From contig JAWWBN010000010.1 of the NCBI GenBank assembly GCA_033720955.1, positions 1-34,072 of the forward strand: a stretch of 34,072 bases of DNA, read 5' to 3'. Shown here in pieces: positions 1 to 6,841 of the stretch. Position 1 is the stretch's first letter. Each line of letters opens with the position of its first letter. The notes under the pieces are model-generated. The model did no database searches, was not told where the DNA came from, and saw nothing but the letters and a program-made list of their open reading frames with translations. This DNA is from JAWWBN01 sp033720955 (GTDB taxonomy: Bacteria; Acidobacteriota; Thermoanaerobaculia; Multivoradales; JAHEKO01). The position numbers were made by a program, and so were the translations under genes.

Positions 1-213
1 GGCCAGGAGACCCATCAGCAGGGTGGCGATCGCGGCCGCCACCGCGGTGGCCACCGCCACGTCGTCCGCCGGCATTCCCGCCTGCGACAGGACCTGCGGG
101 TTGACGAAGAGGATGTAGGCCATCGTCAGGAAGGTGACGAGGCCGGCCCTGATCTCGGTCCCCGGGCTCGAGCCGCGGGCGCTGATCCGGAAGAGACGCT
201 CCAACAGATGCAC
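1..213 (-). CDS. NCS2-family purine permease (AzgA/PbuG-like), N-terminal part, cut by window edge
   Basis: Only the first 71 codons lie in the window. The reverse strand from a GTG at 213 reads MHLLERLF, then a segment with GTEIRAGLVTFLTMAYILFV, then NPQ and AGMPADDV followed by an Ala-rich helix. This is the conserved N-terminus of the AzgA-like branch of NCS2 nucleobase:cation symporters, which carry guanine, hypoxanthine or adenine across the inner membrane. The first transmembrane helix and the start of the second are visible. The frame stays open upstream of the GTG, so the start is chosen by similarity to the short cytoplasmic leader usual in the family. A TAAACT hexamer lies 11 nt upstream of the GTG. 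The gene diverges from the kinase gene. Family assignment is confident; the exact substrate cannot be seen. Confidence 0.85.
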   Translation of the reverse strand, partial: MHLLERLFRISARGSSPGTEIRAGLVTFLTMAYILFVNPQVLSQAGMPADDVAVATAVAAAIATLLMGLLA

Positions 214-274
214 GGTGAAGACGCAGTTTAGCGGGGTTTCCGGCCGAGCCCGCTGTCGCCGGGCATCTGCCGTG

Positions 275-280
275 TAGAGT
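275..280 (+). promoter_or_regulatory. Putative -10 element (TAGAGT) for the kinase transcript
   Basis: TAGAGT ends 8 nt before the ATG at 289. Several other genes in the window show the same spacing, so a leaderless transcript starting at about 287-289 is plausible. No convincing -35 is visible. Confidence 0.4.
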
Positions 281-288
281 GGCCCCTG

Positions 289-450
289 ATGCCGGGCCGC
301 GAGACCTCGGGACACCGCACGGCCGCCTGCGCGGGCTGCGCGCCGGCCGGGGGCCCCGTCTACCACCTCCTCGGCGCCTGCCCGGGCGATCTGGCCGGGG
401 CGGCGCAGCCCTCTCGCCCAGCCGCGTTGGTGGGGGTGGCTTGCCGATGA
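289..450 (+). CDS. Small 53-residue ORF overlapping the kinase start (uncertain)
   Basis: An ATG at 289 opens a 53-residue frame that ends in a TGA at 448-450, which overlaps the kinase ATG at 447 as ATGA. The product is Cys/Gly/Ala-rich (a CAGC motif near residue 15, further Cys near residues 33 and 52) and I recognise no family. Support for it is positional: a TAGAGT hexamer lies 8 nt upstream, matching the leaderless pattern of other genes here, and the ATGA overlap is the usual sign of translational coupling. Against it, the region is GC-rich enough for chance frames, and it may simply be the kinase 5' untranslated region. Confidence 0.3.
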   Translation: MPGRETSGHRTAACAGCAPAGGPVYHLLGACPGDLAGAAQPSRPAALVGVACR

Positions 451-3059
451 TCGGCCGGACCATCGGCCACTTCGAGATCCTCGACGAGCTCGGCACCGGC
501 GGGATGGGTGTGGTCTACCGTGCCCGCGACCTGCGCTTGGGACGCGAAGTGGCGGTCAAGGCGTTGCCGCCGGAGTTCGCCGACGACGACGACAGGCTCA
601 TGCGGTTCGAGCGGGAAGCCCAGGTTCTGGCATCGCTCAAGCACGCCGGGATCGGCTCGATCTACGACCTGGTGGAGGTGGACAGTCGGCAGTATCTGAT
701 CCTGGAGCTGGTCGAGGGTCCCACGCTCGACCACCTCATCGGAGGTCGCGGCCTGGAGCTCGAGCACGCCGTCAAGCTGGCCGTCCAGATCGCGGAGGCG
801 CTGGCGGCCGCCCACCGAGTCGGTGTCGTCCACCGCGATCTCAAGCCCGCCAACATCAAGGTCGACTCAGAGGGTCACGCCAAGGTGCTCGACTTCGGGC
901 TCGCCAAGGTGGCACACGACGACCCGGCCTCGGCAGAGTCGCGAGCGCCCACCCTGGCCGGCGCGAAGACTCAGCCCGGCGTGACGCTGGGGACTGCTGC
1001 CTACATGAGCCCCGAGCAGGCCCGTGGCGAGCCGGTGGACCGGCGCGCCGACATCTGGGCCTTCGGTTGCGTGCTCTACGAGATGCTCGCCGGCCGGCCT
1101 TGTTTCGACGGCCACACCGGCTCGGATGTCCGCGCCGCGGTGCTCCGCGACGATCCGGACTGGGGCGCCATGCCCGAGGGGGTGCCGCCCACGCTGCGGC
1201 GGCTCCTCGCCATGTGTCTGGAGAAGAAGCCGCGGAACCGCCTGCGGGACATGGGAGATGTGCGCTTGATCCTCAGATCGCTGTCGATGGAGGAGGACTC
1301 CGTCGCCACCGCGGCGCAGCCGGATCGCCGGCAGTGGCGTTGGGCGCTGGCCGCCGCCGGCTTGGTCGCGGTCGGCCTGGCCGTCGGCCTGGGGGTGTGG
1401 CGCTCCGCGCAGAGTGAGCGTGGCGAGTCGTTGCACATTCCGATGGCGCCGCCGCCGGGCCTGAAGCCCAGTCTGGGCTTTGGGCCCTCCCTGGCGATCT
1501 CTGCAGATGGCCGGACGGTGGCCTATGTTCTCGAGAAGGGCACGACGACGCAGCTCTACGTCAAGGGGCCCACGGATCTCGAGGCGCGACCGGTCCCCGG
1601 GACCCGCGGCGCCCGCACGCCGGCATTCTCTCCCGACGGCCAGTGGGTGGCTTTCATCGCCGAGGACGAGAACAAGCTGAAGAAGGTCGGGCTGCGAGGC
1701 GGCGAGCCGATCACCTTGTGCGATGCCGAGAGCCCCTACGGGGTGACCTGGAGCTCCGAGGACTCGATCGTCTTCACCTCGAGCTACAGCGGTCTGCTGC
1801 GGGTCTCGGCCGATGGCGGCACCCCACAGCGCGTGACTTCGCAGGGAAACGAGCACCACCAGTGGCCGGCGTCGCTACCGGGCGAGGAGGCCGTCCTCTT
1901 CGCTCGAGTGCCTGCCGGCTGGGACTTCGACAATGCCAGCATTGCCGTGGTCCCAGCGGCCGGCGGCGCCCCCGAGGTCGTGCTCGAGTCGGCCTACTAC
2001 CCTCGCTACGCACCCACCGGGCATCTGGTCTTCGTGCAGGGAGACACGGTGTTGGCGGCCCCGTTCGACGCCCGCTCGCAGCGGGTCACCGGGCCCGCGA
2101 AGGTCGTGCTCGAGGGGGTGTGGACGAGCTCGTGGACGGGATACGCCGACTTCGCCTTCTCGGACTCGGGAACGCTCGTGTACGTCTCCGGCGGTCCAGA
2201 TCCCACCCGGGCGATGCTGGTCTCCGTGAATCGCTCCGGCCATCCGACTCCGCTGCTCGAGCAGCGACAGCCCTATCGGGTGCCGCGGTTCTCGCCCGAC
2301 GGCGGGTGGCTGGTGTTCGCGATCGCCGCTCGGGGAGTCGACCTCTGGAGCTACGACCTCGGGCGCAGAAGCCTGGATCGTCTGACCGACTCGGCAGGCT
2401 GGGACGGTTACCCGGTGTGGCAGCCGGGGCGGCAGGCGATCGCCTTCTCGTCGTACCGGGAAGGCCTGGCGGCGCTCTACCGCAAGGATCTGCTCACCGA
2501 GGGCCTGGAGAGACTCGTCACCTCCGAGCACGCCAACTACCCGGGCTCCTGGTCGCCGGACGGCAACCTGCTCGCGTACTGGCAGGACCATCCCCAGACC
2601 GGTCTCGATCTGTGGGTCTACTCGAGCGAGGCGCAATCGGCGCGGCCCCTCCTGCGCACTCAGCACAACGAGTGGCAGCCGGAGTTCTCCCCCGACGGCC
2701 GCTACATCGCCTACGTCTCCGACGAGACGGGCGACCGGTTCGAGGTGCACGTTCGGCCGTATCCGGGCATGAGCCCGGCGTTGAAGATCTCCACCAGCGG
2801 TGGCCTCTCACCTCGGTGGAGAGGGGACGGGCGAGAGCTCTTCTACCTGGTGGACGACAGGGTGATGGTCGTGGAGCTCAGCGGTCCGGACACCCTGACG
2901 GCCGGCCCGCCACGGGAGCTGTTCGCCGGACCCTACGGCAGATACTTCGACGTCGCCACCGACGGCCGGTCCTTCCTCATGATCCAGGAGATGTCCCCCA
3001 GCGACCCGCCCATGCGGATCAACCTGGTGACCGACTGGTTCGAGGAGCTGGGCGACTAG
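447..3059 (+). CDS. Membrane Ser/Thr protein kinase with C-terminal TolB/PD40 propeller
   Basis: An 870-residue receptor-like kinase. Residues about 9-275 form a Hanks-type kinase domain: Gly-rich loop GTGGMG (16-21), VAVK lysine 38, HRDLKPAN with catalytic Asp131 and Asn136, DFG at 149-151, and a GTAAYMSPEQ activation segment near 182-191. A single transmembrane helix follows at about 299-318. The rest is a propeller built of PD40/TolB-type repeats (SPDGQWVAFIA, SPDGGWLVFAI, SPDGNLLAYW, SPDGRYIAYV), predicted outside the inner membrane. This kinase-plus-propeller design is very common in Acidobacteriota and is thought to couple an external signal to cytoplasmic phosphorylation; the ligand is unknown. 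I chose the ATG at 447 because the family begins a few residues before GHFEIL and a GGGGGTGG stretch lies upstream. A GTG at 279 in the same frame would add a low-complexity Arg/Pro-rich leader. The stop shares a CTAG with the convergent gene. Confidence 0.9.
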   Translation: MIGRTIGHFEILDELGTGGMGVVYRARDLRLGREVAVKALPPEFADDDDRLMRFEREAQVLASLKHAGIGSIYDLVEVDSRQYLILELVEGPTLDHLIGGRGLELEHAVKLAVQIAEALAAAHRVGVVHRDLKPANIKVDSEGHAKVLDFGLAKVAHDDPASAESRAPTLAGAKTQPGVTLGTAAYMSPEQARGEPVDRRADIWAFGCVLYEMLAGRPCFDGHTGSDVRAAVLRDDPDWGAMPEGVPPTLRRLLAMCLEKKPRNRLRDMGDVRLILRSLSMEEDSVATAAQPDRRQWRWALAAAGLVAVGLAVGLGVWRSAQSERGESLHIPMAPPPGLKPSLGFGPSLAISADGRTVAYVLEKGTTTQLYVKGPTDLEARPVPGTRGARTPAFSPDGQWVAFIAEDENKLKKVGLRGGEPITLCDAESPYGVTWSSEDSIVFTSSYSGLLRVSADGGTPQRVTSQGNEHHQWPASLPGEEAVLFARVPAGWDFDNASIAVVPAAGGAPEVVLESAYYPRYAPTGHLVFVQGDTVLAAPFDARSQRVTGPAKVVLEGVWTSSWTGYADFAFSDSGTLVYVSGGPDPTRAMLVSVNRSGHPTPLLEQRQPYRVPRFSPDGGWLVFAIAARGVDLWSYDLGRRSLDRLTDSAGWDGYPVWQPGRQAIAFSSYREGLAALYRKDLLTEGLERLVTSEHANYPGSWSPDGNLLAYWQDHPQTGLDLWVYSSEAQSARPLLRTQHNEWQPEFSPDGRYIAYVSDETGDRFEVHVRPYPGMSPALKISTSGGLSPRWRGDGRELFYLVDDRVMVVELSGPDTLTAGPPRELFAGPYGRYFDVATDGRSFLMIQEMSPSDPPMRINLVTDWFEELGD

Positions 3060-3241
3060 CTGAACGCGAGCCAGCCCATGCCCCAACCGACGAGCAGGGT
3101 CACGACCACGCCCGCAAGGAATCCCAGCCAGAACTCTTTTTTCTTGAACGGCCTCATCGGTCCGCAGTGCCAGGGTCGCATCGGCCCGCAGTGAATGGGT
3201 CGCATCGGCCCACAGTCGTTGTCGTGGTTCGATAGAGACAT
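3056..3241 (-). CDS. 61-residue membrane peptide with three CGPMRP repeats (candidate radical SAM substrate)
   Basis: The peptide has a short polar leader (residues 1-9), then three tandem copies of CGPMRP starting at Cys10, Cys18 and Cys26, separated by Ile-His and Trp-His. A KKK stretch (33-35) follows, then one hydrophobic helix (about 37-60) that ends the protein. By the positive-inside rule the repeats should face the cytoplasm. It starts 6 bp after the radical SAM gene stops. Its Shine-Dalgarno sequence GGAAGGAGGT is close to perfect and lies inside the last codons of that gene, so strong translation is expected. I know of no named family. It could be a ribosomally made, modified peptide whose Cys, Met, Pro, Trp or His side chains are changed by the neighbouring enzyme, or a Cys/His/Met metal-binding membrane peptide. 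The coding call is strong because of the ribosome site and repeats; the function is inferred. Confidence 0.8.
   Translation of the reverse strand: MSLSNHDNDCGPMRPIHCGPMRPWHCGPMRPFKKKEFWLGFLAGVVVTLLVGWGMGWLAFS
3149..3214 (-). repeat. Tandem 24-bp coding repeat (2 full units plus 18 bp)
   Basis: Three copies at 3214-3191, 3190-3167 and 3166-3149 each encode CGPMRP, with a two-residue spacer after the first two. Copies differ mostly at third codon positions (Gly GGA/GGG/GGC-type changes and Arg codons), which suggests selection on the peptide rather than a recent DNA duplication. Confidence 0.85.
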
Positions 3242-3247
3242 CTTCGT

Positions 3248-4144
3248 CTAACCTCCTTCCGGGCCCAGGTAGGCCTCTCTCCTGAACCTCTGGAGCTCGC
3301 GGCCCCCGACGATGCTCCGGACGCCGTCGGTCATGACGTCGCCGACCGCGGCAAAGCGGGAAAAGACACACGGGTACGCCTTGCCGTTGGAGTCGACGCA
3401 GAGCTTGCCCTTCCAGCACCGGCCACACAGCTCCTTCGCGGGGCTGGCGCCGGGGACGAAAGCGCGTCCACGGCCGATTCCGCGCACCCGATCGCTGCCG
3501 ATCGAGCGCACGCCGAGCTTTCTCAGGAACCTCTTGCTGGCATCGAACCGGGCGGCGGCGTCCCGGGGCAGGATCACGGTGGCGCGCAGCCGGATCTTCC
3601 GACTCACGAGCCGGCGGATCCCCTCGACCGTCCGCTCGAAGCTGCCCGGATGCCCGGTGATCCCGTCGTGGACCTCCGGGTCCGGAGAGTAGAACGAGAC
3701 GGCAACCCCCACGTCGAGCCGCCGGAGGAGGCGCAGGAGATCCTCCCGCAGCAGGACGGCGTTGGTGTAGACCTCGCACTCCTCGAAACCGGCCCGACGG
3801 GCATGCTCGATCATGCGGCCCAGGTGGGGGTGGATCGTCGGCTCGCCGCCGATGAACTGCAGGCTGCGGCACCCCACCGCACGAGCCTGGTCCATCACCC
3901 GGCACCAGTCCCGGAACTGCATCCTCTCGATCACGGGCAGGCTCGGGGCGGAGCCGGCGTAGCAGTGGGCGCAGGTCAGGTTGCAGCTTCTGGTGATCTC
4001 AAGCCACAGGAAGTCGAGACCCTCGAGACAGCCGGTGCGAACCCGCAGCCCCTTCCACAGCCGCAGCGGCCGCGCATGCGGGCGCACCGAGGCCGGTGGC
4101 GACCACGCCGAGCCCGGGCCAGCTCTGTCCGTCAGGTCCCTCAC
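3248..4144 (-). CDS. Radical SAM/SPASM-type peptide-modifying enzyme (putative)
   Basis: A 298-residue protein. CNLTCAHC places the three [4Fe-4S]/SAM cysteines at 54, 58 and 61, followed by a GGEPTIHP motif typical of the radical SAM barrel. The C-terminus has Cys240, Cys243, Cys249 and Cys259 (CGRCWKGKLC, then YPCVFSRF and VGDV), resembling a shortened SPASM/Twitch auxiliary cluster region as in PqqE-like peptide maturases. The gene directly precedes the CGPMRP peptide gene with a 6-bp gap, so that peptide is its obvious candidate substrate. The start is a GTG with AAGAAGG about 10 nt upstream; about 40 residues precede the barrel. The reaction (thioether, C-C crosslink, epimerisation or other) cannot be read from the sequence. 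It could also act on another small molecule or protein. Confidence 0.85.
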   Translation of the reverse strand: MRDLTDRAGPGSAWSPPASVRPHARPLRLWKGLRVRTGCLEGLDFLWLEITRSCNLTCAHCYAGSAPSLPVIERMQFRDWCRVMDQARAVGCRSLQFIGGEPTIHPHLGRMIEHARRAGFEECEVYTNAVLLREDLLRLLRRLDVGVAVSFYSPDPEVHDGITGHPGSFERTVEGIRRLVSRKIRLRATVILPRDAAARFDASKRFLRKLGVRSIGSDRVRGIGRGRAFVPGASPAKELCGRCWKGKLCVDSNGKAYPCVFSRFAAVGDVMTDGVRSIVGGRELQRFRREAYLGPEGG

Positions 4145-4167
4145 AGTGAAAGGACCTTCTTAACATG

Positions 4168-4181
4168 CTTGTGTAGACAAG
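4168..4181. promoter_or_regulatory. Perfect inverted repeat CTTGT-N4-ACAAG between divergent genes
   Basis: CTTGTGTAGACAAG lies in the 136-bp gap between the radical SAM gene (start 4144, minus) and the AhpD-like selenoprotein gene (start 4281, plus). Arm length and spacing suit a dimeric repressor operator, but no regulator gene is adjacent and a chance match is possible. Confidence 0.35.
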
Positions 4182-4242
4182 GCAAACCTCGGCTCTGGCC
4201 TTCGCGCTCTCGGGAGTTCCGCTCCCACAGCCTGGACCCGCC

Positions 4243-4274
4243 TTGACACCCGTCGCCATCTGGTGTCGCATAAC
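4243..4274 (+). promoter_or_regulatory. Putative promoter of the AhpD-like gene
   Basis: A consensus -35 TTGACA (4243-4248) is followed, after a rather long 20-nt spacer, by CATAAC (4269-4274). CATAAC ends 6 nt before the ATG at 4281, so the mRNA may be leaderless. No Shine-Dalgarno site precedes this ATG. Confidence 0.4.
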
Positions 4275-4280
4275 CGGGTC

Positions 4281-4868
4281 ATGGCCTGGATCGAGACCGT
4301 GCCGCCGGAGAGGGCCACCGGCCTGCTGAGACGGATCTACGACGCCGCCGTCCGGCGTGCCGGCAAGGTCTACAACGTGGTGCGGGTGCAGAGCCTCCGC
4401 CCGAGGGTGCTGCGGGAGTCGATGCACCTCTACCTGGAGATCATGCACTCGCGGGAGAGCGGTCTCTCGCGCGGCCAGCGCGAGATGCTGGCCACCACCG
4501 TCTCCTGGGCCAACGACTGCCACTACTGAATCGAGGCCCACGGCGAGGACCTCCGGGCCGAGGTCCAGGAACGAGAGGGCGGCGACGAGCTGGCGGACGC
4601 CGTGATGCGGGACTACCGCGAGGCGAGGCTCCCGGACGCCGACCGGGCCATGCTGGACTTTGCCGTGCGTCTGACCCGCACCCCCGCCGCGACCCGACCC
4701 GCCGACCTCGAGGAGCTGCGCCGGCACGGCTTCGACGACGGCGCGATCCACGACATCGTCCAGGTAGTCGCCCTCTTCGCGTACTACAATCGCATAGCGG
4801 ACGGCCTGGGCATCGACCCCGAGCCCGAGTGGGCCGACCGCGGGCGCAATCCGCAGTCCACCTCGTAG
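4281..4868 (+). CDS. AhpD/carboxymuconolactone decarboxylase-like peroxidase, probable selenoprotein with in-frame TGA at 4527-4529
   Basis: Read through the TGA, this is a 195-residue protein of the peroxidase-related AhpD/CMD family, the normal length for the family. The N-terminus MAWIETVPPERATG is the typical start. The redox motif normally read CxxC is here Cys80-His-Tyr-(TGA, residue 83), followed by IEAHGEDL, which supplies His87 four residues on, as in the Cys133/His137 pair of mycobacterial AhpD. The same frame continues without another stop through helical sequence to 4868. A 7-bp hairpin with a G-containing loop lies 24 nt after the TGA and fits bacterial SECIS rules. Selenocysteine would replace the catalytic Cys. 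The role is probably reduction of organic peroxides or another thiol-redox reaction in the cytoplasm. The alternative is a nonsense mutation or sequencing error. A GTG at 4263 could add six residues. Confidence 0.85.
4547..4566 (+). promoter_or_regulatory. Bacterial SECIS-like stem-loop
   Basis: GGACCTC (4547-4553) pairs perfectly with GAGGTCC (4560-4566) around the 6-nt loop CGGGCC. The loop starts 24 nt after the TGA at 4527-4529 and has G at its second position. Published bacterial SECIS models ask for about 16-37 nt spacing and a G in the first two loop positions. The hairpin is inside the coding frame, as expected in bacteria. Confidence 0.7.
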
Positions 4869-4956
4869 TTCCGAGCGCGCGCCCTCCAGCAGGAGTCGCG
4901 GCCGGTCGCCCGAAGCGCCGGCCGGGTGAACCTCAACCGACCGCGGAAGGGGGCAC

Positions 4957-4974
4957 GCGGCGCCCGGGCGCCGC
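4957..4974. repeat. 18-bp perfect GC palindrome before the PilZ-AMIN gene
   Basis: GCGGCGCCCGGGCGCCGC is its own reverse complement and ends 9 nt before the GTG at 4984, next to the only purine-rich ribosome-site candidate (GGAGAGG). The rest of the 115-bp gap 4869-4983 shows nothing else. It may be a hairpin affecting translation or a chance feature of GC-rich DNA. Confidence 0.35.
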
Positions 4975-4983
4975 TCGGAGAGG

Positions 4984-6828
4984 GTGGCTGATCACGACAG
5001 CAACGACCGGACGCCCGGCGACGAGATCGGCCGGCGGGAGAGGCTGACCCTCTCCTTCCCGTCGTTTCGCGCCTTCGCCGACCAGTACGCGGGGCGGGTC
5101 TCCGCCGAGGGGATGTTCATCGAGTCCAGCCGGCCGCTGGAGGTGGGATCGGAGATCGAGTTCGACGCCCGGCTCAGCGACGGCTTCCGGCTGCTCAGCG
5201 GCCGCGGAGAGGTGGTCTGGAAGGTGGATGCGGGCACCAGTGCGGACTGGACGCCCGGCATGGCGATCCGCTTTCGCGACATCGACGATTCCAGTCAGCG
5301 GTTGATCTCGCGGCTGGTGCTCTCCTGTCGCGAGCGCGGCGGCACCCCCTTCTCGCTGGTGCGCTGGCCGGTCGAGCGGTCGCCCGGCGGGAAGCCGCCG
5401 AGCCGGGCGCCCTTCCCGGAGATCGAGGCCGCGGCCGCGTCCACGCCGGAGCTCTCCCCCGAGCCGCCAGCGCCCTCGACGTCGCCGGAGGAGGAGGTCG
5501 TCTCCCCGGCGGAGGGGGACGAGCAGCCGCCCGCGGAGCCCAGGGGTCCCCTGGAGACCCTGGCGATCCCGCTGATCGACATCAGCGACCTGGACCTGGC
5601 GGGCGGCTTGGAGGATGCCGCGCCGCCCGAGCCGCCGAAGGCCGCGCCCGCGCCCGAGGAGACGGCCGACGGAGCCCTCGACCTGCGCGACTGGGAGAGC
5701 CTTCTCGCGGACGCCCCCGAGCTGCCCGGGGAGGCGGCCGATCCGGCCGAGGCGGAGGAGCCGCCGCCGCTGCCCGCTCTCGACGAGCCGCCGCCCCTGC
5801 CGACCCCGGACGAGCTTCTCGGCCCGCCTCTGACCTCTCCCCTGGATGACGAGCCGCAGATCGTCGCCGAGGGGCCGGCCCTCGGCGCGGGGGGAGTGGA
5901 GCCGGGAAAGACCGAGACCCGGCCCTCCTCCCGCGGCGGGCTCCCGCCCGTGGGCGAGCCGGAGCTCGGGGCCGAAACCTCGTCGCCCGGCGATGGGCCC
6001 GCGTCGGCGGCTCCGCCGGGGCCGGCCGAGCCGATGGCCCCGCCCTGGGCCGGGTCGCCCCCGGCCGAGAGGCCGCTGCGGCCGGCGCCGCCCGAGCCGG
6101 CGTCGCAGCCCACGGTCGAGCCGCGGGCGGCGCAGGCGGCCAGCTCCACCCGCGATCGGATCGCCGCGAGCTGGCTACGGCTGGCGCTGCTCCTGGCGGG
6201 CCTGGCGGTGGTGGTCTTCGCCGGTCTCTACTACCGCGACGGCGGCTTCCGCGAGCTGCTCGGCGGCGACGAGCCGACGGCGGCTCCGGCAGTCGGCGAG
6301 ACGTCCGCGCCGTCTCCTCCGCCGGCGACCCCGTCCGAGCCCGGGACGACCCGGGAGCCCGCGACGCCCCCCTCGGGCTCCGGGCTGCCGGCCCCGCAGC
6401 CCCAGCCGGGCAGCTCCGCCGAGGACGGTCCGGCCGGAGCTTCGGCGGGCCCGGTCGCCTCTCGGCCGGCGTCGCGGCCCGCGGCGCCCGCGACGGGCAT
6501 CGAGCGCGTCTCCTGGCGAGTCACCGACGGCCAGACCGAGCTGATCCTGCTGGCCGACGGCGGGCTGGACGAGTCACGCTACGACATCTTCAGCGTCCGC
6601 GGCGGCGAGCCGCGCCAGGTGATCCGGGTCCGCGGCGTGGAGCGGCCCTTCACCCCCAGCCGGCTGGTGGTGGGCACGCCTCAGATCGAGCGGGTGCGGG
6701 TCGGGCTCCACGGCGAGGGCGCGGGGCAGGCGCTGCACTTCGTGGTGGACCTGGCCGCGGAGGGGGTGCGGGTGGGCTCCGTCGAGATCGAAGGCCGGCG
6801 GCTCAAGGTGCGCTTCACGGGGCCGTAG
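4984..6828 (+). CDS. PilZ-like domain, Pro/Ala-rich linker, TM helix and AMIN domain protein
   Basis: A 614-residue protein. Residues about 15-115 resemble a PilZ domain (VSAEGMFIESSRPLEVGSEI, then GRGEVVW and GMAIRF), but the canonical RxxxR of c-di-GMP binders is not obvious. A long Pro/Ala/Glu-rich linker follows to about 390, then one transmembrane helix (397-417), another Pro/Ser-rich linker, and a C-terminal AMIN-like beta domain (506-614, from IERVSWRV to LKVRF). AMIN domains in PilQ and AmiC bind peptidoglycan or localise to the envelope. The architecture suggests a cytoplasmic sensor tied to a periplasmic wall-binding or type IV pilus-related module. The GTG start is immediately preceded by GGAGAGG, closer than ideal, so it is uncertain; no better start precedes the PilZ part. 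It ends 13 bp before a convergent dehydrogenase gene. Confidence 0.8.
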   Translation: MADHDSNDRTPGDEIGRRERLTLSFPSFRAFADQYAGRVSAEGMFIESSRPLEVGSEIEFDARLSDGFRLLSGRGEVVWKVDAGTSADWTPGMAIRFRDIDDSSQRLISRLVLSCRERGGTPFSLVRWPVERSPGGKPPSRAPFPEIEAAAASTPELSPEPPAPSTSPEEEVVSPAEGDEQPPAEPRGPLETLAIPLIDISDLDLAGGLEDAAPPEPPKAAPAPEETADGALDLRDWESLLADAPELPGEAADPAEAEEPPPLPALDEPPPLPTPDELLGPPLTSPLDDEPQIVAEGPALGAGGVEPGKTETRPSSRGGLPPVGEPELGAETSSPGDGPASAAPPGPAEPMAPPWAGSPPAERPLRPAPPEPASQPTVEPRAAQAASSTRDRIAASWLRLALLLAGLAVVVFAGLYYRDGGFRELLGGDEPTAAPAVGETSAPSPPPATPSEPGTTREPATPPSGSGLPAPQPQPGSSAEDGPAGASAGPVASRPASRPAAPATGIERVSWRVTDGQTELILLADGGLDESRYDIFSVRGGEPRQVIRVRGVERPFTPSRLVVGTPQIERVRVGLHGEGAGQALHFVVDLAAEGVRVGSVEIEGRRLKVRFTGP

Positions 6829-6841
6829 GGGCCGCCGTCGC

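Noticed and set aside
279..446. N-terminal extension of the kinase from a GTG at 279.
   Set aside because: It adds 56 Arg/Pro/Gly-rich residues without family match, and the GTG overlaps the TAGAGT hexamer. The family starts near MIGRTIGHFEIL.
3149..3214. The 24-bp direct repeats as a CRISPR remnant or regulatory iteron.
   Set aside because: The repeats have almost no spacers, are in frame, and encode a conserved hexapeptide with synonymous differences.
4281..4868. Reading the AhpD-like gene as a pseudogene or as two separate short genes.
   Set aside because: The single TGA sits exactly at the catalytic Cys codon, the frame is otherwise intact and a SECIS-like hairpin follows. Neither half would be a complete domain.
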